Positions 30,704 through 39,412 of a stretch of 64,000 nucleotides of DNA are shown here, piece by piece. Within the stretch, counting starts at the first letter, position 1. Each line of letters opens with the position of its first letter. Under the pieces are notes generated by a model. The model did no database searches. It had not been told where the DNA came from and saw only the letters and a list, made by a program, of their open reading frames with translations. Source of the DNA: Muribaculaceae bacterium. GTDB taxonomy: Bacteria > Bacteroidota > Bacteroidia > Bacteroidales > Muribaculaceae. The position numbers and the translations under genes were made by a program. The DNA is taken from positions 1-64,000 of the forward strand of contig JAIDQZ010000010.1 in the NCBI GenBank assembly GCA_029062005.1, written 5' to 3'.

Positions 30704-33427
30704 ATGAAGAGACTGTTTCTCTTATCCGCCCTCATGTTGTTGTGCTCAGCTGCCTGGGCAAACTACGTATGCCGCGGATCTGTTTTTGACAAGCAGGGCG
30801 AACCCCTGATCGGAGCGACCGTCACGGTGCCTGGCACAACCACGGCAACCGCCGCTGACATCGACGGTAATTTCTCGCTCTCAGTTCCGGACAATACAAA
30901 GGAGATCAGAATTTCCTATGTAGGATTTCAGGAAAAGACAGTAAAAGCACAGCCTGAAGTAGGACGCATCGTTCTTGATGCAGAAACCACTATGCTTCAG
31001 GACGTGGTAGTGACTTCTTCCAAGGCTCGTACCCGCGAGACTCCTATCGCCATGTCTGAACTTACTGCAGGTCAGATCGAAGCAAAACTTGGCAATAAGG
31101 AATTTCCGGAAGTCTTGAAAATGACCCCCGGCGTTTGGGCTACCCCTGACGGTGGCGGCTATGGCGACGCGAAGATCAACATGCGAGGTTTCAAGGCTCC
31201 CAATGTAGCAGTTCTTGTAAACGGTATTCCAATGAACGACATGGAATGGGGAGGAATCTACTGGTCAAATTTCGCAGGGCTCGGAGGAGTTACAACCAGT
31301 CTCCAGTCTCAGCGCGGTCTGGGAGCAGCGATCATTTCGTCTCCTTCAATCGGCGGTACGATCAACATCACCACCAAAGGACTTGATGCGAAAAGAGGAG
31401 GATCTATCTGGTATGGTACAGGCAACGACGGTCTGAACGACGTAGGATTCAACGTTTCTACCGGATTAATGAAAAATGGCTGGGCCATAAGTGTACTCGG
31501 TAGCCGCAAATGGGGCAACGGATATATCCAGGGAACAGAATTCGAGGCTTGGAACTATTTCGTGAATGTTTCAAAGAAAATCAGAGACAACCAACAGCTG
31601 TCACTTACCGCATTCGGTGCGCCACAGTGGCACAACCAGCGTAACAACGTATACGGCGTATTGAATATTCAGGAATGGCAGAACGCCAAGAACTACATGA
31701 ACGGCGGAAGCATGTACAGCTATAACCCGGGTTATGGTTTTGACAACGAAGGACGTCAGCGTACCGCATACCGCAACCAGTATCACAAACCCATCATCTC
31801 ACTCAATCACATCTGGCAGATCAACGAAAGATCATCATTGTCATCCGCTATATATGTATCACTTGCTTCCGGAGGAGGCTACTCAGGACAAGGACGCACA
31901 TCGACTGACCGCAATAACTGGCGAGGTGCAGACAACGGTTTCATCACCACCAACTTCCGTCGTCCCGACGGCACATATGATTTTGGCGCGGTGCAGGATC
32001 TGAACGCAGCATCTACCACAGGCTCTCTCATGGCGATGTCAAGAAGCATCAACAGCCACGAATGGTATGGTCTTGTTTCAACCTATAAGAATGAAGTAAT
32101 TCCCAACCAGCTGTATCTTACAGGCGGTATTGATGTAAGATATTACGTAGGTCACCACAAAAATGAGCTTATCGACCTCTATTCAGGAGAATACTTCATC
32201 GATGACTCTGACAGAAAGAACGTTCAGGTAGCCAACAACTCAGCAGCCGCCGATCCAAACTGGGTATATCAGAAACTTGGTGTAGGAGATGTGGTATACC
32301 GTAATTACGACGGCTTCACCCACCAGGAAGGTGTCTACGGACAAGCTGAATACAAACTGCTTGACGGAGCAGTCACTACTTTCGTGGCAGGATCACTCAA
32401 CGTGACAAGCTACCGTAAGAAAGACATGTTCTATTACGATGCAGAACATGGCACCACCAAATGGCATTCATTCCTTGGAGGCACAGCCAAGGGAGGTGCA
32501 AACTGGAACATCGACAGCCATAACAACATCTTTGTCAACGGTGGCTTCATCTCGAAGGCTCCGTTCCTCTCCCGTGGCGTGTTCCTGAGCCCGGAGACAA
32601 GCAATGCTGTAAACCCCAATCCGAGAAACGAAAAGATTGGTTCAGTTGAAATCGGATATGGATACCACTCCCCTAAATTCTCAGCGACAGTCAACGGATA
32701 TTTCACAAAATGGATGGATCGTTGCGACCGCGATACTCAGGCAAAAGGTCAGATCAAAGCCGGTCCTGATGCAGGATCATATTACACTCTGAACCTGGAG
32801 AATGTATCAGCACAGCACATAGGAGTAGAGGTAGACTTCGCCTTTAAACCCACCAAGTGGTTTGAGCTGCAGGGAATGTTCTCTTTCGGAGACTGGAACT
32901 GGAGCAACAATCCCAAAGGATATTTCTACAACGAACAGGGAATGCCGCTGGCAGACACTTATAACGGCACGCTTGCATCCGGAATCAAAGCACCCGACCA
33001 TGCATGGGCCGTGCTGAATCAGAAAGGACACAAGGTGTGCGGATCAGCTCAGACCACTGGTGGTCTTGGCGTAGAGTTCAAGCCATTCAAAGGATTCCGC
33101 ATCGGTGCAGACTGGACTTTCAGTGCACGCAACTATTCAGACTTCTACCTCAGTGGAGACTCAGCATTCGGACTTAACAGCGAGGTTACACTTGCTGATC
33201 CATGGGAAATCCCATTTGGCAATGAACTTGATCTTTCCGCAAGCTATAGCTTCAAGATCGGAGGTCTAAACGCTACCCTTTACGGAAACGTCTACAACCT
33301 TTGCAACAATTTCTATGTAAAGGATGCCCAGACTCCTTATAATGAGAATGGAGCCTGGAACAACGTCACTTATGCCATTTACTCATTTGGACGTACATAC
33401 TCACTGAGATTAAAAATCAATTTCTAA
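30704..33427 (+). CDS. TonB-dependent receptor with N-terminal carboxypeptidase-regulatory-like domain
   Basis: 'GSVFDKQGEPLIGATVTVPGTTTATAADIDGNFSLSVP', plug 'LQDVVVTSSKARTRETPIAMSELTAGQIE', 'INMRGFKAPNVAVLVNGIPMNDMEWG', C-terminal aromatic strand 'YSLRLKINF'. Confidence 0.88.
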   Translation: MKRLFLLSALMLLCSAAWANYVCRGSVFDKQGEPLIGATVTVPGTTTATAADIDGNFSLSVPDNTKEIRISYVGFQEKTVKAQPEVGRIVLDAETTMLQDVVVTSSKARTRETPIAMSELTAGQIEAKLGNKEFPEVLKMTPGVWATPDGGGYGDAKINMRGFKAPNVAVLVNGIPMNDMEWGGIYWSNFAGLGGVTTSLQSQRGLGAAIISSPSIGGTINITTKGLDAKRGGSIWYGTGNDGLNDVGFNVSTGLMKNGWAISVLGSRKWGNGYIQGTEFEAWNYFVNVSKKIRDNQQLSLTAFGAPQWHNQRNNVYGVLNIQEWQNAKNYMNGGSMYSYNPGYGFDNEGRQRTAYRNQYHKPIISLNHIWQINERSSLSSAIYVSLASGGGYSGQGRTSTDRNNWRGADNGFITTNFRRPDGTYDFGAVQDLNAASTTGSLMAMSRSINSHEWYGLVSTYKNEVIPNQLYLTGGIDVRYYVGHHKNELIDLYSGEYFIDDSDRKNVQVANNSAAADPNWVYQKLGVGDVVYRNYDGFTHQEGVYGQAEYKLLDGAVTTFVAGSLNVTSYRKKDMFYYDAEHGTTKWHSFLGGTAKGGANWNIDSHNNIFVNGGFISKAPFLSRGVFLSPETSNAVNPNPRNEKIGSVEIGYGYHSPKFSATVNGYFTKWMDRCDRDTQAKGQIKAGPDAGSYYTLNLENVSAQHIGVEVDFAFKPTKWFELQGMFSFGDWNWSNNPKGYFYNEQGMPLADTYNGTLASGIKAPDHAWAVLNQKGHKVCGSAQTTGGLGVEFKPFKGFRIGADWTFSARNYSDFYLSGDSAFGLNSEVTLADPWEIPFGNELDLSASYSFKIGGLNATLYGNVYNLCNNFYVKDAQTPYNENGAWNNVTYAIYSFGRTYSLRLKINF

Positions 33428-33438
33428 TATTGCACGCA

Positions 33439-35463
33439 ATGAAAACAATCATAAAAAATTCAATTATCTTCAGTGCAGTAGTTTTCGGACTTGCGTCTTG
33501 CGGAGAAAACAGTTGGAACGATACCTATCTGAAGGGTTTCGAAGGAGGGGCTGATCTTTCCAACGTGCAGAATCTCGAATATACACTGACAGCCGATGAC
33601 TACAAAAATCTTGCCAGCAATTCAGCTAACGTTGAAAGAGCAAAGGCTGACAACGTATCAGAAGAACTCGAAAGCGTTGCCACTCTGCATTATTTCAACT
33701 CTGCAATCTCACCGGCAGACTACATCCCTTCTTTCCTGAGTGACCCCAAATTCCAGTATTTTACTCTTTCAGAAGGATCAGCTATTAATGTAACCTACAA
33801 AATAGCAAAGAATCTTCCTGAAGAGTTAGTAGGTCTCAATGCCGCAAAGCAATGGAGCCTGTCAGAGGAAGACTATCAGGGAGTATATGGAAGCGACGAA
33901 AACTATGCTCCCGCTTTCTCGCCATCTCACTCGGCAAGTAAAAATCTTCCGAATATGCTTTCTCAAAAATATCCGGATGCAGTATCAGGAGATTATGTTG
34001 TAGTGAACTATAGCAGCACAAACACAGACCCAAACTTCGGTGCTTCGGATGAGAAAGATGAATTTGTGGAGTCAGACGTTCTCGGAGCGATTGCATCAGG
34101 CGATAATATCCAGGTAAATGGAATCGTCACCGGTATCTGCAATCAGGGATTCATCCTGACAGATAAAGGAGGATCAATCCTTGTGTACATAGGAAAATCT
34201 TTCGACAAGAATTCTTATGCTCTCGGAGACCAACTGGAAGTCAGCGGTGCAGTATCCTCATACAACAAAGGATTCCAGCTGCCTGCAACCAGCATCATCA
34301 ACCAGGTTGGAACTTCCACTGTCTCATATCCTGCTCCTAAGGTTGTCACAGGTGCCGACATGGATCAGGCGATCACACGTACTGACGATGCCACTGCAGA
34401 ATATGTACAGTTTACGGGCAAACTCTCCATCTCCGGCAATTACTACAATATCACGGTGGCTGGTGCCACCACTGCAATAGGAAGTCTATATCAATTCCCG
34501 GCTGATTTATTCCCCGCTCTTGAAAACGATGGCGAATATGTCTTTACCGGTTATTTCACGAGCATCAGCAGTGGCAAATACTATAACATCCTTGCCACAG
34601 ACATCACTCCCGCCACTGCCAAGAGTTCAGCTCCGAAGAAAGTGGTAAATGTTGAGGCAACCAGCCACTATGCAGTCTACAAATACGACGGATCCACATG
34701 GAGTGTTCCATCAAATGTTGATGTGCTTCAACCCGAGGATTATACTGAGATGGGATCCAAATACGGTAATCTGCAAGATGACCAGCCGGACAGTTATCTG
34801 CCGCTCTATCTTTCCAAGAAGTATCCATATGCAGCCGCCGACGACTCCAAGATTATACTCTATCGCTATTACACCGGTGGCAAGACCGTGCTCAGAAGTT
34901 CAGAATATACATTCGATGGAATGGCGTGGGTAAATTCAATTACTGACGGCGGTGTCGTATCAGAGACAAATCAGTTTGTATATCGCAATGGCGAATGGAA
35001 GATGGATCCTTCGATTATCCTCGTGCTTCCAGTAGGCAAGAATCAGGCTACCAGCACATGGTTCTATCAGGCAGTGGTAGACTGGGTGAAAGAGAATGTA
35101 GAGAATGCATCAAACTTCGTGGATAGCTATGGCACGGCTGAGTATTATTCCGGATGTTCTTCTTACCAAGGCAATGTCAATATCAACACAACGTACGCCG
35201 CAATCAGTGGCAATTCTGATTACAGTGGTATGACTCAGGAAGAAATTGAGACCGTAATGAAGAAACGTTTCGAAACAGAAACAGCCCCGGGCGCCCTGTC
35301 AAACCTATATCCCAATATGGCGCCTCTCGGAGATCTTCAACCTACTGTCACAATTGAATTCACCGCATGGTGCACAGGTGGCGTAAACAATGTCTACACA
35401 ATCGTATTCAAATGCGTATCAAAAGGTGAATTTGAATTTGTTTCCTGCACATGGAACGACTAA
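33439..35463 (+). CDS. Lipoprotein with OB-fold-like domain, partner of the upstream TonB receptor
   Basis: Lipobox 'FGLASCGE'; 'IQVNGIVTGICNQGFILTDKGGSILVYIGKSFDKNSYALGDQLEVSGAVSSYNKGFQL' OB-fold-like; starts 11 bp after the TonB receptor stop. Confidence 0.65.
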   Translation: MKTIIKNSIIFSAVVFGLASCGENSWNDTYLKGFEGGADLSNVQNLEYTLTADDYKNLASNSANVERAKADNVSEELESVATLHYFNSAISPADYIPSFLSDPKFQYFTLSEGSAINVTYKIAKNLPEELVGLNAAKQWSLSEEDYQGVYGSDENYAPAFSPSHSASKNLPNMLSQKYPDAVSGDYVVVNYSSTNTDPNFGASDEKDEFVESDVLGAIASGDNIQVNGIVTGICNQGFILTDKGGSILVYIGKSFDKNSYALGDQLEVSGAVSSYNKGFQLPATSIINQVGTSTVSYPAPKVVTGADMDQAITRTDDATAEYVQFTGKLSISGNYYNITVAGATTAIGSLYQFPADLFPALENDGEYVFTGYFTSISSGKYYNILATDITPATAKSSAPKKVVNVEATSHYAVYKYDGSTWSVPSNVDVLQPEDYTEMGSKYGNLQDDQPDSYLPLYLSKKYPYAAADDSKIILYRYYTGGKTVLRSSEYTFDGMAWVNSITDGGVVSETNQFVYRNGEWKMDPSIILVLPVGKNQATSTWFYQAVVDWVKENVENASNFVDSYGTAEYYSGCSSYQGNVNINTTYAAISGNSDYSGMTQEEIETVMKKRFETETAPGALSNLYPNMAPLGDLQPTVTIEFTAWCTGGVNNVYTIVFKCVSKGEFEFVSCTWND

Positions 35464-35485
35464 TGTAATTCATCATTAATAACTA

Positions 35486-35523
35486 TGAGGGTGCATCATA
35501 AGTGTAATTATGATGCACCCTCA
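35486..35523. terminator. Strong hairpin (likely terminator) after the TonB/lipoprotein pair
   Basis: Perfect 16-bp stem TGAGGGTGCATCATAA-gtgtaa-TTATGATGCACCCTCA. Confidence 0.7.
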
Positions 35524-35574
35524 TCATATTTAAGGCTCAAAATATTACACAATTTAAATTAATTGTGCAAATTA

Positions 35575-35605
35575 TTGCCTATTTTAAAAAAAATGCATAC
35601 TTTTG
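35575..35605 (+). promoter_or_regulatory. Bacteroidetes-type promoter for the XRE-cupin gene
   Basis: TTG (35575-35577)-N20-TACTTTTG (35598-35605). Confidence 0.6.
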
Positions 35606-35643
35606 CAAACAAAGTAAAATAAATTTATTATACAGGTAAATAT

Positions 35644-36198
35644 ATGAACGAACTCATCCAACTTGCACAGCGTCTTAAAGGGCTCCGCGATTCACTCGAC
35701 CTCTCGGTAGAGGAAATGGCAGCCGATTGCGGAGTGACTCCGGAGACTTTGCTGAAATATGAAAGCGGGGATTACGATATTCCTGTAAGCTTCCTGCAGA
35801 GGCTTGCCAGCCGTAACGGGGTTGAGCTTGCCGTACTCCTGTTTGGCGAGGAGCCGAAGATGAACACCTATTACGTCAACCGCAAGGGAAAGGGAGTCAA
35901 GGTTGAGAGGCGTGCAGCCTACTCATATGAGGATCTCGCTTCCGGTTTCCGCCAGAGAAACATGATCCCTTTTCTCGTAACCATATCACCAGACCATACG
36001 GCAGGCACGATACATGCGCCCAATACCCATGAAGGACAGGAATTCAACTATGTCCTGGAAGGAGAGGTGGAAGTCTGCATAGGTAAAAAATCCACAATAT
36101 TGAGAGCAGGCGACAGCGTGATGTTTGACTCCACAATGCCACATGCCTTACGCGCTATCGGCGACACCGATGCGAAGATAATCGCAATTATAAATTGA
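35644..36198 (+). CDS. XRE-family transcriptional regulator with C-terminal cupin domain
   Basis: HTH 'LRDSLDLSVEEMAADCGVTPETLLKYESGDYDIP'; cupin 'HTHEGQ'-like 'NTHEGQEFNYVLEGEVEVCIGKKSTILRAGDSVMFDSTMPHAL'. Confidence 0.85.
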   Translation: MNELIQLAQRLKGLRDSLDLSVEEMAADCGVTPETLLKYESGDYDIPVSFLQRLASRNGVELAVLLFGEEPKMNTYYVNRKGKGVKVERRAAYSYEDLASGFRQRNMIPFLVTISPDHTAGTIHAPNTHEGQEFNYVLEGEVEVCIGKKSTILRAGDSVMFDSTMPHALRAIGDTDAKIIAIIN

Positions 36199-36264
36199 GA
36201 AGTATGAATTTTGAATTTCCATTTAAAATTCAAAATTTATCATTGGAATAATTGCTGTCCCGAC

Positions 36265-36399
36265 AGGGACGCACATCATGCGTCCGCCATCCTTAGCATA
36301 AAAAAATGCTGTGTATTATGTCGATAGCAAAACGGACGCTCAAAATTGCTGTGCATAATGCCGAATGCTAAAACGGACGCACGAGCCGTGCGTCCCTAC
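36265..36399. repeat. REPIN-like element, copy d, with repeated internal TGCTGTGYATWATGYCGAWTGCTAAAACGGACGC unit
   Basis: Degenerate left hairpin AGGGACGCACATCATGCGTCC; two internal units; right hairpin CGGACGCACGAGCCGTGCGTCCCTAC. Confidence 0.75.
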
Positions 36400-36447
36400 C
36401 ATGCTATCGAAATAATTCAGAATTAAAACTGTTTTAGGTAAAAAGAT

Positions 36448-38097
36448 ATGTTAGAGAAATTTCTTGATAAGACGGAATTCACGTCTTACGATGACTTTAT
36501 GGCAAATTTCAAAGTAAAAGTGCCTGAAAATTTCAATTTTGGCTATGATGTAGTAGATGCTTGGGCGGAAAAGACACCTGAAAAAGAGGCTCTTCTATGG
36601 ACCAACGACAAAGGAGAAGTGCGTCATTTCACATTTGCCGACATCAAGCGTGAATCGGACAAGACAGCATCTTTCTTCCAGTCTCTTGGCATCGGAAGAG
36701 GCGACAGAGTGATGCTGATACTGAAGCGCCACTATCAGTTCTGGTTTTCAATAATCGCTCTCCACAAGTTAGGAGCGACCGTAATCCCTGCCACCCATCT
36801 GCTGACACCGAAAGATATCAAATACCGCTGTGAGATGGCAGACATAAAGGCGATAGTGTGCGCAGGAGATAAGGTGATAGTAGACCACATCGAGAAAGCC
36901 CTCCCCCAGTGCCCGACAGTAAAGGCAGTAGTCTCTACAGGTCCTGTAGTTCCGGAGGGCTGGTATGATTTCAATTCATCTATTGAGAAAGCCGCACCAT
37001 TTCACCGTCCGGAATTCGCCAACACCAACGATGACGTAAGCCTCCTTTATTTCACGTCAGGAACCACAGGAGAACCAAAGATGGTAGCACACGACTTCAC
37101 ATACCCTCTCGGACACATCATAACCGCAAGCTACTGGCACAATCTCAGTGAAGACAGTCTTCATCTGACTCTCGCAGATACAGGCTGGGGAAAAGCCGTA
37201 TGGGGAAAACTCTACGGACAGTGGATAGCAGGTGCAGATGTCTTCGTATATGATTTTGACAAATTCGAGCCGGTGGATGTGCTTCACATGATCCAGAACT
37301 ACAACATCACTTCACTCTGCGCCCCCCCGACGATCTTCCGCTTCCTGATCCGCGAAGATCTTACGAAATTCAACCTTTCCACTCTTAAATACTGCACAAT
37401 AGCAGGAGAAGCCCTGAATCCAAGCGTGTTTGACGAATGGAAAAAGCTTACCGGCATCAAGCTCATGGAGGGATTCGGACAGACCGAGACGACCCTTACA
37501 GTCGCCACTTATCCATGGTGCGAGCCGAAACCCGGATCTATGGGACTTAAAGGTCCTGAATATGACATAGACCTTGTAGACGACAACGATGATCCGGTAG
37601 AGGACGGCGTACATGGAGAGATAGTGGTGCGTCTTAATCCTGCCAAGAAGCCTCTCGGACTCTTTAAAGAATATCTCAACGATCCTGATCTCACAGAAGA
37701 AGCCATGCACGACGGTCTTTACCACACCGGCGACGTGGCATGGCGCGACGAGGACGGTTACTACTGGTTTGTCGGGCGTAAGGATGATGTTATAAAGTCA
37801 TCCGGCTATCGGATTGGTCCGTTTGAAGTGGAAAGCGCATTAATGACTCATCCTGCGGTTGTGGAATGCGCTATCACAGGCGTTCCTGACGAAGTCAGGG
37901 GGCAAGTGGTCAAGGCTACGGTAGTACTTGCCGCCGATTACAAGGGAAAAGAGGGACCGGAACTGATAAAGGACATTCAGAACCATGTGAAGCGAGTGAC
38001 CGCCCCCTACAAGTATCCGCGCATCGTGGAGTTTGTGGAAGAACTTCCAAAGACCATCTCCGGCAAGATCCGGCGTGCCGCCATCCGCAAGGATTAA
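36448..38097 (+). CDS. AMP-dependent acyl-CoA synthetase (acetyl/medium-chain acyl-CoA ligase type)
   Basis: 'LLYFTSGTTGEPKMVAHDF', 'EGFGQTETT', 'YHTGDVAWRDEDGYYWFVGRKDDVIKSSGYRIGPFEVESAL', 'PKTISGKIRRAAIR'. Confidence 0.88.
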   Translation: MLEKFLDKTEFTSYDDFMANFKVKVPENFNFGYDVVDAWAEKTPEKEALLWTNDKGEVRHFTFADIKRESDKTASFFQSLGIGRGDRVMLILKRHYQFWFSIIALHKLGATVIPATHLLTPKDIKYRCEMADIKAIVCAGDKVIVDHIEKALPQCPTVKAVVSTGPVVPEGWYDFNSSIEKAAPFHRPEFANTNDDVSLLYFTSGTTGEPKMVAHDFTYPLGHIITASYWHNLSEDSLHLTLADTGWGKAVWGKLYGQWIAGADVFVYDFDKFEPVDVLHMIQNYNITSLCAPPTIFRFLIREDLTKFNLSTLKYCTIAGEALNPSVFDEWKKLTGIKLMEGFGQTETTLTVATYPWCEPKPGSMGLKGPEYDIDLVDDNDDPVEDGVHGEIVVRLNPAKKPLGLFKEYLNDPDLTEEAMHDGLYHTGDVAWRDEDGYYWFVGRKDDVIKSSGYRIGPFEVESALMTHPAVVECAITGVPDEVRGQVVKATVVLAADYKGKEGPELIKDIQNHVKRVTAPYKYPRIVEFVEELPKTISGKIRRAAIRKD

Positions 38098-38131
38098 GAC
38101 CCAGTTTTTTATGAGTGAAGTGACCTCAAAA

Positions 38132-38163
38132 TTTGGAAAGTTCAAAGTTTTTGATTAACTTTG
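38132..38163 (+). promoter_or_regulatory. Bacteroidetes-type promoter of the smORF-purE unit
   Basis: TTTG (38132-38135)-N20-TAACTTTG (38156-38163). Confidence 0.7.
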
Positions 38164-38199
38164 CATCAAGTTTTCACATTTAGAGACCAACACCGGAAC

Positions 38200-38337
38200 A
38201 TGCTCATCTCACGAAAGCAAAGACGCCGCTATAAACACCAGTCATTCCGCCGATTGCTGCTTGGCAAGAAGGCAATCCAACAGGTGTGCGGACTTGATGC
38301 TGACATGTGTCGTGCAGTTTCGGATAATTACGCATAG
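38200..38337 (+). CDS. Small basic ORF (45 aa) upstream of purE, absent from the supplied ORF track
   Basis: ATG...TAG: MLISRKQRRRYKHQSFRRLLLGKKAIQQVCGLDADMCRAVSDNYA*; about 30 nt downstream of the predicted TSS and followed directly by a hairpin. Confidence 0.45.
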   Translation: MLISRKQRRRYKHQSFRRLLLGKKAIQQVCGLDADMCRAVSDNYA

Positions 38338-38339
38338 GA

Positions 38340-38373
38340 AAGACCGCGTTCCGACCGATCGGAATGCGGTCTT
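38340..38373 (+). terminator. Hairpin between the smORF and purE (terminator or attenuator candidate)
   Basis: AAGACCGC-G-TTCCGA-CCGA-TCGGAA-T-GCGGTCTT, 14 paired bases with one internal G/T mismatch; weak U-tract. Confidence 0.6.
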
Positions 38374-38390
38374 GCATTTATAAAAACTTA

Positions 38391-38870
38391 ATGACAGCAA
38401 TGAAAATCGGTATTGTAATGGGTTCTGCTTCCGATTGGCCCGTAATGAAAGGAAGTGCTGAGATTCTTGATGAATTCGGCGTGGAATACGACAAGAAAGT
38501 ACTTAGTGCCCACCGCACTCCCCATGAACTTGAGGCATGGGTAAGCGGTGCCCGCGAGGCAGGATATGCCGCCATAATAGCAGCTGCCGGAGGTGCAGCC
38601 CACCTTGCCGGCGTGTGCGCAGCGTTCACCACACTCCCTGTGATTGGAGTTCCAATCAAGGCACGTACGCTCGACGGTCTTGACTCACTGCTATCGATGG
38701 TACAGATGCCCTCAGGAATTCCTGTGGCCACCGTCAGCATCGACGGAGCAAAGAATGCGGCTCTTCTTGCTGTTGAAATCATGGCAGTCACCGACAAGGG
38801 GCTTGAAGAGAAGATGGCATCTTTCCGTAAGAAACAAGCCGAAAAAGTGCTTGCAAGCGAACTGAATTAA
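38391..38870 (+). CDS. purE: 5-(carboxyamino)imidazole ribonucleotide mutase
   Basis: 'KIGIVMGSASDWPVMKGSAEILDEFGVEYDKKVLSAHRTPHEL', 'AGGAAHLAGVCAAFTTLPVIGVPI'. Confidence 0.92.
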   Translation: MTAMKIGIVMGSASDWPVMKGSAEILDEFGVEYDKKVLSAHRTPHELEAWVSGAREAGYAAIIAAAGGAAHLAGVCAAFTTLPVIGVPIKARTLDGLDSLLSMVQMPSGIPVATVSIDGAKNAALLAVEIMAVTDKGLEEKMASFRKKQAEKVLASELN

Positions 38871-38874
38871 AATT

Positions 38875-39398
38875 GTTTAATCGTTTAATTGTTTAACTGT
38901 TTAGTTCGGACTCTTTGTTTAATTGTTTAGTTCAATAAGAGATTGACCATGAATTTATTCTCATTTGAAAAGCTTGACGCTTACCAAGAATCTCGTAAAC
39001 TTGCAGTGGAAGTTTATAGGATAATACAGGAATTACCAAGCTATGAAAGATTCGATCTTGGATCTCAGTTAAGAAGATCTATCATATCAGTTTCTTCTAA
39101 TATAGCTGAAGGCTGTGGTAGAGTATCTTTACGGGAAAAGATTCATTTTTTAGAAATCGCTTATGGATCTATGCTTGAAGCATACAGTCAAATCCAATTG
39201 AGTGTGGATTTAAACTATACACATCCAGAAAGAATGACTATGCTTCAGCCTAAATTTTCGTATGTGGCTAATCTTATAAACTCGTTGAGAAAATCATATA
39301 TGATAAAATTAGAAAATAATAATCAAAAATCCACTCCAAATCAAAATTCTCAGTCAAATTCAAATAAACTAAACGATTAAACAATTAAACGATTAAAC
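38875..39398. mobile_element. Candidate four-helix-bundle (S23/IVP-like) element bounded by a 30-bp inverted repeat
   Basis: GTTTAATCGTTTAATTGTTTAACTGTTTAG (38875-38904) vs CTAAACGATTAAACAATTAAACGATTAAAC (39369-39398); reverse complements with 28/30 identity. Confidence 0.55.
38949..39380 (+). CDS. Four helix bundle protein (23S rRNA intervening-sequence protein / S23 family)
   Basis: 'FSFEKLDAYQESRKLAVEVYRIIQELPSYERFDLGSQLRRSIISVSSNIAEGCGRVSLREKIHFLEIAYGSMLEAYSQIQLS'. Confidence 0.85.
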   Translation: MNLFSFEKLDAYQESRKLAVEVYRIIQELPSYERFDLGSQLRRSIISVSSNIAEGCGRVSLREKIHFLEIAYGSMLEAYSQIQLSVDLNYTHPERMTMLQPKFSYVANLINSLRKSYMIKLENNNQKSTPNQNSQSNSNKLND

Positions 39399-39412
39399 TT
39401 AAAATACGATAT

